DNA of 64,000 nt. It comes from Apostichopus japonicus. Its lineage: Eukaryota > Echinodermata > Holothuroidea > Aspidochirotida > Stichopodidae. This document shows, in pieces, positions 46,404 to 59,800 of the stretch; position 1 is the stretch's first letter, and each line of letters begins with the position of its first letter. Below the pieces are notes generated by a model. That model worked only from the letters and a program-made list of their open reading frames with translations, was not told where the DNA came from and did not search any database. The position numbers and the translations under genes are program-made. The stretch spans positions 17,503,001-17,567,000 of the forward strand of contig NC_092568.1 in assembly GCF_037975245.1 (NCBI RefSeq), in the 5' to 3' direction.

Positions 46404-49400
46404 TTAAGTTTCTTCTGGTATTGCCAAATCTTGCTGTAGTTGCTGCATTAACATCTGCATTCTTCTCTGTGAGCAAAGCAAGAAAAAAATTCAGCATTTT
46501 TGTGCCTTGTCAATATTTTGGTGTTAAACTTGGATCTGCTTTCTTAATAATTATTTCCATTTTATCAGACATGCTTATGTTGTGTACAATCAGTCTTGCA
46601 ACAAAAGTATTTTATCAGATTGGATTTTCATTTCTCAGGGTCAGTCTTCCTAATTTGTTAATTATCGATTGTCATAAACACAAGATCTAAGGATTAAATA
46701 AATATGTCAAAACCACAAATCTATTGTAAACATAAAGCAGATGCTTTACGTTTACAAAAGTTTTGCACTTTCCTGAATAATCTTAAGTGGTTCATTTATG
46801 CACGACTAATATATGACATCTGATATCTTTGTGTAGCATCATAGGGTTTGAACACTTAACCTAACAGGCTTGAAATGAATTAGTTTGAAAGTTGAAGCTC
46901 ACAAAAATGTTTTAAAAAAATATCAAAAATAATGAAAACTACTGTATTTCCATTATTAAAACTAAACAATTTACGTTATTAATCGAAAGAAACATGTTCC
47001 TGCTACATTGATGACAAGGCCTGTTTAATTGGTGGCAATGAAAATTGAAACACAAGTGGAGGGAACATTGGTATTACCTCATCCAGCTTGTCCTTATTTC
47101 TTTCAATGTGCGCCTCAAAGACCTGTTTTAAGACTGTGTTGGTGTATATGCCCCGGTTTAATACATCGTTAGTTACATCCGTCACAAACTCTAGATACCG
47201 TAATTCTTCCTCTCTGCGAAGAAAGCAATAAACTTTGATGAGTGATATTGTGAAAATAGCACTGTAAATTAAAAGTGTGCAGTTGTTGTGTAAAGACAGG
47301 TGAATCAAGAGATCTAATAACTGTGCTGATTAACTGGTGTGAACAAATTTTAACATATTTATAAAATTTTGTAAGCCTAGATAGGATAATGATTAAACAT
47401 GTATGGTCTGATATAATTTCAAGATGTTAGACTTAAAGAACTAACAAAAACATTCTACAAGTGTCCTGGCTTCAAAATCATCTCTGTGGCTTTAAAAGCA
47501 AAAGTCCAAGTTACACATCAATTATTTTAAATATATGTATTTCAATAGAGAATATGAATATGCTCATTTTGAATTCTGGTTAAATGAAAGTAAGAAAATG
47601 AAACCAAATTATCCCTGATATGAATTACTCACTCTTCTCTCATCCGTTTCTCATTCTGTGATCTGCTCCTATAGGTCATGGTCTCTAACCGAGCACTGTG
47701 AAGAGAAAACCGCAGGATGCAGAAACATTATTTATGACTCTTTTTTTTTCAAAGAAATAGACTGGAGAATGAAGGAAGGGTTTGGTAAGTTACAAACTCA
47801 ATCAGGGTACGGTACCTATAAATCGGTAAATCTTTAGTATCTCTGAAATGGTCTTCTGTTGTTTCTGCTTCTCCGTCGAGATGTAGATTATTTACTCTCT
47901 CTGCTTGCTCCTCCACCCATCGAATGTGATCCTCTTTCCTCTTGTCCACCGATTCCATCTCGTCCTCTTCGATGTACTCTCGTTCCGGTCTGCTTGGTCT
48001 GCAGATGAGAAAGTAATCACTTACCATGATATGCCATCGTATTCACTAAACTAATTAGGATCTTACTTTTCTCCTCTTACCTGTCCCCAAACAACATATG
48101 CACTCCAATCTACCTTAAGAGGTTGACTTTAGGCTAAAAACTTAATTTTGATATGTTGCAGACTGTTGAAAACCACTTCTATCAGTTCAGGTTATATTTC
48201 TATAACACTTTTTAAGGTCTGAGAAATGACCCTTTAAGCAGCAGAGGTTCACCAGTTAAAGTGACTGGACAATGTAGTCTAATACACAGACCATTGGATG
48301 AGTTCCTATGATACAACTCAATAGCAAAACGTTACACTTTCATGGCCTATAATGTTAGAAATTAGTCAAGGACAAATGGTGTTGAATATCATTCAAACGT
48401 GCTCTGTTGTTTATTTGAAGCTAAAATGACATGTTTTGGTTGAGTTATTAGAAATTTTTGAAACAATGGATTAACATCAACATTAAAGGCAGGCACTGAG
48501 GAGACAACATCATCACAATTGTAGCCTTAAAGGAGCATTCCAGAGGTTTAACATATTTTAAATGTTAATACCTGAAAACCAGCATAGCTAGAGAAACATT
48601 GCTGGCACTCAAAAAAAAAATTCTTGGGACTTTAAACATATCAAGATTAAACTTCTGCCTCAAGTCATTATTGAAGTTACCCAAATTGGTTACATTTAGT
48701 ACTGTGCCTCAAGTTACCCATTTCACCCATTCTTACTGTACTAGTGGAGAATATTTGAAATTGTGGTTTTCATCTAAGTCTCAGTCATTGCATTGAAAAG
48801 TAACAGAGGTTCTGCAGGTATTAAAAAAATTATTCTGAAGCTAATTGGAATAGAAGAATACATTCTAAGTTTTGAGTATCTGCATGGTTGAAGCCAGTTA
48901 TTAGAAACCCCAACCAGGGAATAACTTCTTTCACTACAAGCAATAAAAGTAGCAAAATGTAAAAAATGATGATCAGCTGACTAAAATCATTCACCTTCTG
49001 TCTCTTTCGATTTCCTTTTTCGGCTTGGTTCTTTCAACTTCCTCCATTGACCTCGGAGTGACCGACTGCCTCTCTTTCCTCTTGGGTGGATTGTAGTATT
49101 TTGATTGAGCTAATCTGGACGTTGCTGCCGTTTTCAAAAATCTTGGCGTGTGAGATTTCCCGCTATCGGTGAACCTTGTGGCCATTGTATCTAGAAGGTC
49201 ATGTGACTGACTGACACGACTACGTAACAGCATCTGCGAGGAATTTCTGCCTCCGTTCGAAATATTGTTTTGGCCGGATCTGTGTCTAGGATACGCCGGC
49301 GATGAACGAGCTGTTTGGTAGTGAATGTCATCACCATTGATGTCAAGGTGCATATCAAAGTCTTCCACAGACAGATCCTAACATTACAAAGATGATTGGA

Positions 49401-52400
49401 AAAGGAAACTATAACTTTAGTATCTAGCAGTACATGTGAATTCTTCTGACTAACCAGCCATCCCTTTTAATTATTTGTTTAAGATATTTTATTATTGGCT
49501 GCAAGTAAACAAACCAAACTAAATCCTAAATACTGAGGAATTTTGCATAAATTCAGAACTTCCATATGAAGATCTAACAATCCAATCATTTGAGAAGCAA
49601 AGAGATTAAGGCCGAATGACACATGGCCAATTAATCTCTTTTACGAGATATCTTTTTCATAACAAACAATTCCATTCTTCAGGTATATCATATATTGCTG
49701 TAGTAATTACTTTTTCAAAACAATGTTTCTTAGCTGTCTGGGTACAAGTATGTAGTACTCAGAAGGGCGATGTAAACAAAGAGACACTGTGCACAAGGAA
49801 ATTAATTTCCCAGGAACTTCAACAGTAAACAATCAACATTAGAACATAGAATAAAGGTTGTCTATGCAACAAGACAGTTACCTTTGTGACATGCTGTGAT
49901 GCTTCCCCCCAAAACCCACCCATCGTAAACAAATAGAAGAAATAGGTGTTCTTTATATGCTCCATAGTACCATAGTCTCAAATATTTAAAATTTCAGAAA
50001 ACTGGTTCTCTGACAACCTTAGCAATTTTGTTAGTATCAAACAATAATTGCAGGGGAATATTTTCAAGTGATGGCCTGATTCTGACAGCTACTAATAAAT
50101 TTAACAAAATAAAATAAAAATATCTGGACATACAAATACAGTTGATGACAGTATTGTTATAAGGTGTGATTCAAGATATACCTATTAGCTATTATAGACA
50201 AATTCTGAGCTTACCCCATCAAGGTACCGATCCAGCTTGGCAGGAGATGTTGGAGCAGAGGCTGAATAACCGAGATGATTGGCCGTCATCGGGGCTGATG
50301 AGGGTCTAGACGGTTTGCCACCTTTCTGCATGACTTGTCTTCTCAGTTGATCTCTTTCTACAATGAATATTAATTATGAATTTATGACTTACTTCAAATA
50401 ATAAAAAAAATATGACATAACCAACAACACCATCAATGCGATACAAATATATGTACACAACAGACCTTACTAATATTGATTGTGAGTTCTGGTTGCTTTT
50501 CAATCCAAGATTATGAACAGTTTCAAATGAATGAAACAGGTGGAGGGTGAGTGGGAATTTGCACCTTATTTTACATTATATGATAAAATTTGATATTAAG
50601 ATATGGCAACAAACATTTACAATGCAATCCTAGTACAACAAAGTCATGTATAACCATATATGTCATGTATAACCAAGTCATGTATAACCATGTATAACCA
50701 TGTGTACCATATAAACATTTAACAATTATGATATGTAAGTTTGCTATAACACAACAGCTTGAATTGTGCGAACTTTACAGATCAGTTATTAGTTTTATTG
50801 GAACGAAATGGAACTTATGGGCCCTAATGGTTAACTATTGCCCTAACATGTTGAGTTTCTATTGTGTACAAGCACGTATGTCTACTGCTTACCATGTTTC
50901 CCCAAATTATTCCAAAACTATTTACGTATAATAATCACCAATTAATTCAAACAAGGGCCTTGAAAGCTTTGTGTTATAAATTCTTCCTCTTTTCACCACT
51001 AAAACCTATGTCAGAAAAAGCCTATGGAAAGTACAGAAAGTAAAGACTGGATTGTCTGAAAATTTGGTGAAAGGACATTGTCTGTACATGGAAAAAAATG
51101 AAATTTGCTATACTGTGGTGTAGTATACATATTGATTTTTTCATACTTTAGTGTAATTTGCAATTGTAATTACCACTATAATTGTCCTTACATTATACAA
51201 CTTGTTTTATAACGTGGAATACGGTATTGCAAAAACCGATTGCTTTGTAATCTGTGAAAACAAAAATTTTCTCACATTCATTAATTGAATTTGAAATACT
51301 GGACTGCTAGAAAGCAAAATGTACAGTGTGATACAATCCTAAGGCAATGAATGGCCTGATTTCAGGTCCAGATAATTCAGGGTCTACATTATACAATTCC
51401 AGGATTTACTGCAAATCGACTGACACTTACTGACAGTACTCGATGTCCATGTCTTGGGAACAGAGTTGTCTATTCTGGCTGAAAATTAAAAATAAAAGAA
51501 AAACAAGTTTTGTCTGAGTAGTTGGACTATTCAGTGTTTGTTAAATTCTGGATATAAAAACTTGAGTGTAAGTCTTGCAGGTCAGATCATACAGGCTTCA
51601 AAAGGTGTCCGTGAGGATTAACTCAAAGAAAAAAAAAAGAATATGATTACAAACTTACATTATCAAAAAGAATTTTCTTTCATGTAACTTCACAAATTTT
51701 AATAATTTATTACACTGCAGGCTTGTTCTCTCAAAACAGAGCCTGGTTTTAAAAAATTGAAGTTTGGTATAGAAATGCAATCACTCTTCTCTTAATAAAT
51801 TCATCAACTGAAATTAAAAGAAATGATGTTGTACAAAAACATACTTTGTCTTTAAGTTGATCCTAAAAATGGCAGATTTTTCATACTTTTTAAGTTCTAA
51901 GCATGATATGATATTATATCATTTGAGGCTCTAGAAAAACTGGTTGTTACAGTAGCAACAGTGACAATACAACAAAACTAATTCCCAATCAAAATAAATT
52001 GATAGAAGTTTCATATTTGGGCATTCTTGAGGATAACCTTTTAATTTTCAACTGAGTGAATACTCTGTATGTTGGATGACAGTCTCTTACTTGTAGTTAA
52101 TATTACAAAACTCTGTGTATCAAGTTTTGCCAAATAGTACCATATCTGTCAATAAATCATATTTTTTGGATGCACATTTGGAACTAGACATCTCAAACAG
52201 TGCAAACCTTTCCACTGATGCAATCCACACATTACTCACATTTCACTGAGTGCATCTTCCTGGAATGAGCCACCATATTGTCCAGTATCATGTCTTGTGA
52301 AGATAACCTCTTGCAAGTTGGAGAAAAAGCTGATAAGACAATCAAAGTTGACAATGATGTAGGTTTAGTAAGCAGTTTGATAGTCAATAATCGCTGACTG

Positions 52401-53190
52401 AATGAACAATATACAATGATTATGGTGGAACACCAATATATATCACGTCTTCTTGTTGCATTTGTATGGAAAAATGTACTAGTTATGATCATAAAATATC
52501 TTGGCAGGAAATACACTATCATTTTAAAATTTTAGAAAAGAGAGATATGCAAACAGCTGCTTTAAGCCCTTGCAGCAAAGATACAAATTGGAATAACTAG
52601 TGACATTAATGAGTCTGTGAGAAACATAGTAGTATGATCCTTCCAAATTATGCAAATAACCAATAACTGATGTTAGTTATTTGACACAGAGTGATGTAGT
52701 GCTGAGTCATTTTTTTTAACTATAACTTACCATTGCTTTTTACAGATACATGGCCCTTCATGTGTCCCATATTGGCTGAATAGGGAGAACTTTTACCTAT
52801 ACCAAAAGAATGGGAAATATGATGAATCTTGGAAATTAAGAAAACACTGAATACATTATAATATGATACAAAATACTTTAAAAAAAGAAGATATGTAAGG
52901 CACCTAATAAATCTCACAGGTTGTGGATCAAAATAATCAGCCAAATCATACTAGCCCTTTGTCCTGGTACTGTACAACTACTGTACTACTAGTCGTAGTA
53001 CAGTAGTAGTTGTACCAAAGCTAGGGAGAGTTTGCTGCACATAGCCTAACTTGGTATAGCCTACTGAGTATAGGCTAAGCCTAACCTTGTACTAAGTCAG
53101 TTCACTTGATGAAAATATGACTAAAATTCTCCCTCGGCTACAGAAAATAAACAAATGCCCCTCACCTTGCTTCTTCTGACTTGAGGTCAT
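46404..53190 (-). CDS. SPATA7: Spermatogenesis-associated protein 7, complete coding sequence
   Basis: Coding exons in transcript order: 53190-53166, 52796-52731, 52329-52240, 51478-51431, 50357-50215, 49377-48995, 47998-47816, 47695-47633, 47213-47078, 46466-46404 (stop TAA). The sum is exactly 1200 nt, 399 residues, with frame kept throughout. Landmarks shared with vertebrate SPATA7: KGHVSVKSN near residue 20-28, the LDNMVAHSRKM stretch and KSRIDNSVP in the N-terminal part, TPRFLKT ... YYNPPKRK at about 200-225, and REEEELRYLEFVTDVTNDVL with HIERNK at about 330-375. The protein is ~200 residues shorter than human (599), ending soon after the last conserved block. SPATA7 is a ciliary transition-zone (photoreceptor connecting cilium) protein that works with RPGRIP1; human mutations cause Leber congenital amaurosis. 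Most of the chain looks charged and disordered. Confidence 0.92.
50643..50705. repeat. CATGTATAACCA minisatellite
   Basis: Five or six near-identical CATGTATAAC units with short spacers, in a SPATA7 intron. Confidence 0.85.
52972..53015. repeat. Long inverted repeat with a 3-nt bulge in SPATA7 intron 1
   Basis: GTACAACTACTGTACTAC (52972-52989) and GTAGTACAGTAGTAGTTG followed by TAC (52995-53015) are complementary around a 5-nt loop. The right arm has one extra AGT triplet. About 18 base pairs in all. Confidence 0.85.
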
Positions 53191-53848
53191 GTCCCTGTGA
53201 GGTGGTTCGGCATTATTCAGAAAGCATCACTCTTGTGTTGTTGTTTCAAATATTACAAACGAGAACATATTTACAGATCTTCTGGTTGTTGCCAAAGAGA
53301 ATGTATACAACTTTGGGTTAAAGGTCATGAGACGTGTTAATAGCCTTGCAAAACCAGTCGTGACATACATGGGGTGCAGAATATTTGTAAACACTAGACT
53401 TACTTAAGTCACAAATTTTCAGCACCGCCAATATGCAACTTGAGAATTCAACTTTTGTCTGCTTCACAAATTTGTCGGACCGGTGTAGCCTGCATGTATC
53501 AAAATGATATTTCATGCAAGGGTTGCATTCGTGATATTGTGCCAGTTTATGTACGTCGCTGACATGAAAACTCCTTCTAACGATATCATGGTTCGTTTAA
53601 AAAGAGTGTTTTGCAGGCTGACTTAAGCTTAGGCCCAGCCCAGTGCTGGACGAGTAAGGTTACATTTAGTAATACAGTAATACTAGTATAGCCTTAGGCC
53701 TAGGTCCAGCTGGGCAGATCAGTTAAAGATTTCCCCAATTTTGTGCAATACAACAATACTAAATGAATGCCAATGCGTTAATACAGCATGCACACGCAAA
53801 CCTGCTTAAAGTGTTTGATTTCACTTTCATTGCCCTTGTGTGTGAAAA
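53191..53848. promoter_or_regulatory. Bidirectional promoter region, SPATA7 (-) and hydrolase (+)
   Basis: The two start codons face away from each other only 658 bp apart, with no coding sequence between. No TATA box is evident on either side. The X-box-like site at 53288-53302 lies on the SPATA7 side. Shared regulation is plausible but not shown. Confidence 0.6.
53288..53302 (-). promoter_or_regulatory. X-box-like RFX site upstream of SPATA7
   Basis: On the minus strand it reads ATTCTC-TTT-GGCAAC. This fits the X-box pattern RYYNYY-N(1-3)-RRNRAC with a 3-nt spacer and a perfect right half. It lies about 100 bp before the SPATA7 ATG, the usual position for RFX-controlled ciliary genes. The left half is AT-rich, so affinity could be modest. 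Confidence 0.45.
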
Positions 53849-56800
53849 ATGTCAGATTCTCCTGTAAATGATGTATTACTGAAATTTTGCTCTATATGAA
53901 TTTTGCTTTATGTGACCAAACAATGTACAAATTCTATAACATAATTTTATAGCTGTCCTCGTTCCACCGGGATAAAATAAAATAGATATTGTGTACTTCT
54001 TATTTATTATCTGTTTGTGTGAATGCATTTATTGGGTTTAAGCTTTATCTTGAAAACAGAAAGCAGCTAAACAACTTTTAGAGAAGGAGCAACCGACAGC
54101 TGACACATGTAAAGTAAGCAGTGATAATGCCATCAGCAGGATGCGACTTACTGGACAGGTGAGTTTATGATACCTGTTGTAACAGTCAAGTCACATATAA
54201 ATATGAACATAAATAAAGAAACAGGAGAGGTCAAGTTTTGATTTTAGGAGCTTTATTCATTGAATATACTTTGATATGGAATACAGAACTGAGAGACCTA
54301 CTTCTCATATGAAGTAATTTTCCTGAGGTACATGTAGCCCAACACACACTCTTTACACCTCCTGAGGTGTTCCTGTACACAGTCGACCCTAATGATGTCC
54401 ACCTCTGGTGTTCAAGCCCTATTGTGTAGTTTCTAGTTTACTTGACAGTAATTGTACATTGGCTTATTCAAGCCCCCAACCCCTTCCCTCTCAAAATAAT
54501 CCTTCTAGATCAGTCTTGCATGTATCGAGGAATGAGTTTGAGGGACACCAGTAATTTAAGAACTGCCTTATAACTTGTGAAGTATTTGTACACATGATTT
54601 TTACACAGAGATGAGGGGCACAGCTAGTCTGCATTGTGGGGGGGGGGTTGGGGAAGGAGGTACGTTGCATTGTGTCCCGGCCTAGCTACAGACCTTTTTC
54701 TAGATGCTGTGCAATCCTATCTGAATATGCTAACAAAAATAGTAAATATTGTAGTATGTATGGTCTATAATTTCTTAACTTCATGCTTACTTCAAAGATT
54801 TTGATTCAATTTTCCAGGTTGAAGAAGCTTTATCTTGTCTGATAAAAAGACTCAATAAAGATCCTCTCCAATCTTGGCATTGGTAAGCAGTTATATGAAT
54901 CTCCTCCACAGAGTAATATTACCCTCACTCTAGCCTCATGGTCCCATCAGCTCAGTCGCATGTAAATTTATACAAGCCTATTATCATTTCCCTTTGCTTT
55001 TTTTTTTATTTCCCATTTCGCCATTGTAATCAACAGAAACTGGTCTTTTAAAGCAATGTAAAAATCATTTCTAAAAGTGAAAGAAAATGTGTTATATATC
55101 TCAATTTTCTGGTATCAGTGAGTTTTTACTTAGTAAAGTTACCCAAGGTGCATGTGAATTTAATAGCTTAACAGATGAAATGGTATTCTTTGTAGTATAA
55201 AACAGGCTTTTAACTGTTTGAAGTTTTTCATTCCCTAAATTTCCGGAAAACTGTATATTTTGGCTGTATTTTCCTACTTTACAATATTTTTTTCTTTATA
55301 GGGCACAACTGGGAGCAGTTTATTCAATCAAAGGAAAGAAATCAAAAGCTAACACTTGTTTCAAGCAAGCAGCAAAATTGAGTGGTAAAGTCAGTTCTTT
55401 CTCACAATGGCACATTCTAGGTGAGTATTAATTTATGTAACTTTCTGTAGTACCTATCTATGAATATTGGTCCAAGGAATAATCAGACCAGTATTTCTAA
55501 GAAACAATTTTTGCCGACAATTTCAGAAGAATTTGCCTCGTTTGCCTGAATAAGCAAGAGTCATTTACATTTTGCTGTGTGTTGATTGCTATAGCTACTG
55601 TCCATACAAGAGGGACAATTATATTTCCTTCCTCTAAATTATTTTCCTCTATCATAAATATCATCAGCATACCTTAAAATATGTTAAGTAAAGTTATGGT
55701 CACCCCAGTTCAAACTTCAAGCTGCATTGTACTGTCACACTAAAACCCATTTTTCTTCTCTCTGAGATATTTCATTGTTTGACTGAGTACACATTGAATG
55801 CCCTATTATTAGTTATTTGGATTATGAAAAACTTCCTGTTCTACTAATGAACTTGTAAAATGCCTTAAAAATACCTTCAATGATCCTCATGATTTTTACA
55901 CCTTCAATAGTTTATTTTTATTCTCTCCAACATTCAAACATCAAGAAAAGGTAATAATGCAGCAAACTGGGAGCCAGATATGTATTAAATGCAAATGTGT
56001 GTACGTGAGCATTTTAAGTTTAAGTTGTAAACACTACCAGCTGCAGCATCTTGTGTTCACTCTGTTTGCTTTTGTTTCAGCTCCGTTCGTTACCGGAAAA
56101 CCAGAACTGGACGGAGATCCTCTGGAAGCGTTTGGAGGCGTAAAATCGACCGCGAAGAGGAGATTCAACAAAAAACTAGTGTTCTATTCTGAACTTGCTT
56201 CAGGTGGGAAAATTTCTTGGCAGACCTATGAACAGGTATTAAAATAGTTCCTTCCTTAAGACATAATGGAAACTGACTTCAAACAGTAAAACATGGAATT
56301 TGGCTAAATATTGCAAGAGTAAACTTTTGCAGATGTGTTAAGTTTGATTTGTTGACAGTTAAAGTGAATATAGGTATTGTATCAATGAATCTTAAATATG
56401 CTAATGGCCTCTCGCCAAAACTGACTTTTAACCAGTAAAACATGGATTTTGGCTAAATATTCTAAAGAGTAAACAACTTTTGCCTATGTGTAAAGTTTGA
56501 TTTGTTGAAGGTTAAAGTGAATATAGGTTTTGCTTCGATGAATCTTAAATATGCCAGTGGCCTCTCCTGGACGAAGATGTGACAAACTGATTTGTCACAC
56601 AAAGAATGTTCTCTTACTGAGAAATCCTTTGGCAAACCATTTGCAGGAACCATTTCCTTGTTTATAAACTTGCTAATTATATGATTTCACTGATTTATCT
56701 TTCATGACTTCAGTATTTTCTGTATTAATCTTTGCTTTTGTGTATCGGTAATTAGTAATGTTATGTCAATCCTCTCCACAGATTTCTGACCAGCCTGTCC

Positions 56801-59800
56801 AAGTCTCTCCAAAGATCAACTGGGGAGATCTTGTCAATTCTTTAGGATCTGTGGCCATCACTGAATGGCAGGTTAGTTATCCATAAAGCTACTACTGTTT
56901 GGTGTCTTCATATGGTGGTTTGTCTGTTGGTAATAGTACAGAAAGTTTAGTTTTCTATTGTGAACAGTGATTTTCAGTTTACAATTGGAAAGAGTGAGTT
57001 TGCATGATCACACTTTGAGACTGTGATTCACCAATTGTTTCATGAACTCACCGAATGGTCCTGGATCCAATTCGCCAATTTATCCCGGAATCCACAAGTT
57101 GTTCTCGGAATTCAATTGATTAGCTCCAAAGTGTGGATATTACATTTCCGTTCTTTTTGTTTCATTCAACTTAAAGGCTGCAATTTTGTATTAACTATTG
57201 CAATTCAAGATCTATTTGTTTTACCAACTCCCTTTTGACCTGCTAATTTGAAGTGACAGATTTGTAAGAAATTCAACAATCTTTTCCAGGGTTGGGCTGT
57301 CGGAGAATTCTCTGTGAACTCCGAGAAGGAAGACGTCGCTGTACAGTGCCTTGGTAGGTCTAAGGTCTTGTGTGCCTTCAAGTTATGAAAGTTTAAATGG
57401 TATCATATTCCTCTTCATCATAGGAAAACTGTATTGTTCTTGATATTCTTGTTGGTAACGTTTGTAATATTAATTCCTTGTGTATATGATGACTTTTGCT
57501 GTCAATAATCCAAATTTCTGGGAATTAGATTGAATTGAGAAGTTTGCCTATCAGTATCGCATCGATATATACATATTAATATATTCCGTGTAATAGTTAC
57601 GCAAGCATTCCAGATATAGCATGAGCTCAGTACAAAACAATCACTGTTTTGCCGTAGTGAGTAGGTTCCATTTTTTTTTTAATATTGTGAGTTTAATTGC
57701 GTCTTGGTTGAGGAAAATGAATATTGTATGGTCCAAAGTAATTAACTCTTTACAAAATATGAATGGTAGTAATTACGATAATTAAGTAGTATTTTTCTTG
57801 GTAGGTTGATTGTGTAGACTTCTGTAAAATACTTGTGATCATTGAACCCTATTTGTCGTAATTTGTTTTGTCCCGCTATTGAGAAGCTATGGCATTCCAA
57901 GCAGTGTTTACTGTCTACTATTGCATTTTGATCTTCAGGCGTTCCTGCCGTATACGTCGATGGTAATTTAATAGCAGGAGATTTGTACAGACGTGAATAC
58001 TTCTGGTGAGATTAATGTTTCAGATACTGTTTTTTATCTTTTAAGGGAAGAGGGTAGATTTGGTGAACATAAAGTGCTAAGTGTTGTTGTTTTTTGTTCT
58101 GTTTTATACAAATATATGTAAATATATGTAAATGTAACATGCCATAGTTTATGTGATGCATAGTTTGTCCTACATAGCACATAAGCTGTATACAATGCTA
58201 ACAGTACACATGCAGAAACACGGTTGTGTAGATTTAGTCATAGGTGGGATTTCACTTGTTCCTGATGTAACTAAAGAACAATTTTATTCTCTCTTTGAAG
58301 GTCAAGCCTAAGTTTGCAGCAAGGAATTCACTCAGTGTTTGTAAGACTGAGAGCAAAGGCTACACAGGTAAGATTGATATTTCTTTTCCCAGCTGAAGAT
58401 CAAATTGGGGAAGTTTGGATTTGCAAACTTTATGAATTATTTTCGAGACATTGAGAGTATAAGAAAAAAGATTCAGTACAGTTTGAACTATAGTAAACTT
58501 TCTACAAAGCTGAAGCTGAGGGTCTTACCATAATTTGAGAACGTTAGGTCAGCATCATAGAAATATTTCATGTTCATTCTGCTTGCTTCCTCTTCTCTTT
58601 GCATTACAGAAACAAAGGCTCCCTCTTATGTTGTCAGATATTAAACATCCACAAAAAATAGGAAATTTTTTATTCTTCTTCCTAAACATATACAAATGAT
58701 TGAGATTAAAGCAGATGTTTGCATTTTATTTCAAAGAGACAAGTGATGCTGTATTAGCAGTCTGTGAATATTCAAATATAGACAACTATATATATTAATT
58801 GTAAGTTAGGTTTATTACTTGTTTCCCTTTAATGTGTCATTGTATAAATATGTTTCTTAATTATCAACAGGTTTTCCAGTGCAGATTTAAGAGTACAGGT
58901 AAGGGTAAAGGAATTGGTCAACTTCTTATTTAACCCCACCCCCTGCACCCTCCCCACCCCCAGCCCATCTCAATAAATTTCTATGGCAGTAAGTGGAAAA
59001 TGTTGCTGACTGCTTGTTTGTACATCTGCAATGCCTATATTGCAAAAGTAGACTATTAATGCTAACTGGGTAAATCTGCTATAAATGTGAGTGTAGACCT
59101 TCAGTAACTTAAGTTAAGTTTGATTCTGATGGGACAGAATGTGTTTAGTAGTAGCATGTCGTTGCAAATGAGGTACTTTTATGTTTGCATTTCAGATGAG
59201 GAAATTTTGATTCATGAGCCAAGCAAGATACCCGATTTAGTGGAAGGCCGTTTAATCTCTGATCATCTACCAGTTGCCATTCCAATCACCAATCTCAAGA
59301 CTTCCAATTGGCTGACCAAAGTCAGGTGATAAAAAATGACTTCTTTGTCTTCTGTTGTTGTTATTCACTGGTGGGTATCATTCCCTAATGTTTAGGAGAG
59401 CTAGGGAATGGGTACATGATAGAATTAGTGTTTTCCTCTATGCCTTTCAATAAGTTGTAGATGAAAATGAAATACCATAGCATTAGCTAGTAACTAGACA
59501 ATGTTGTTCCCAATCCTTTGACTGCCTTCAGTACTATGCATAAAACTTTAAATTTATATTTTTGGTGGGGGGGGGGGGGGGTGATGGGGAGATGGGACCA
59601 GTGGAACAGGGGCATGACATATCTGAATCTCAAAAGGCACAAAGGTTGTATTGAAAGGAGATCAGTAGGAAGAATCGTACAAAAAGATTTAAGAGAATTT
59701 ATTGCAGTCTAAATTGTTGTCATCATACTATTCATCATCTGTAATACTTGTTAATAAAGTAAAAGAGATATATGCATATTCATACCAGTTACTATGCAAG

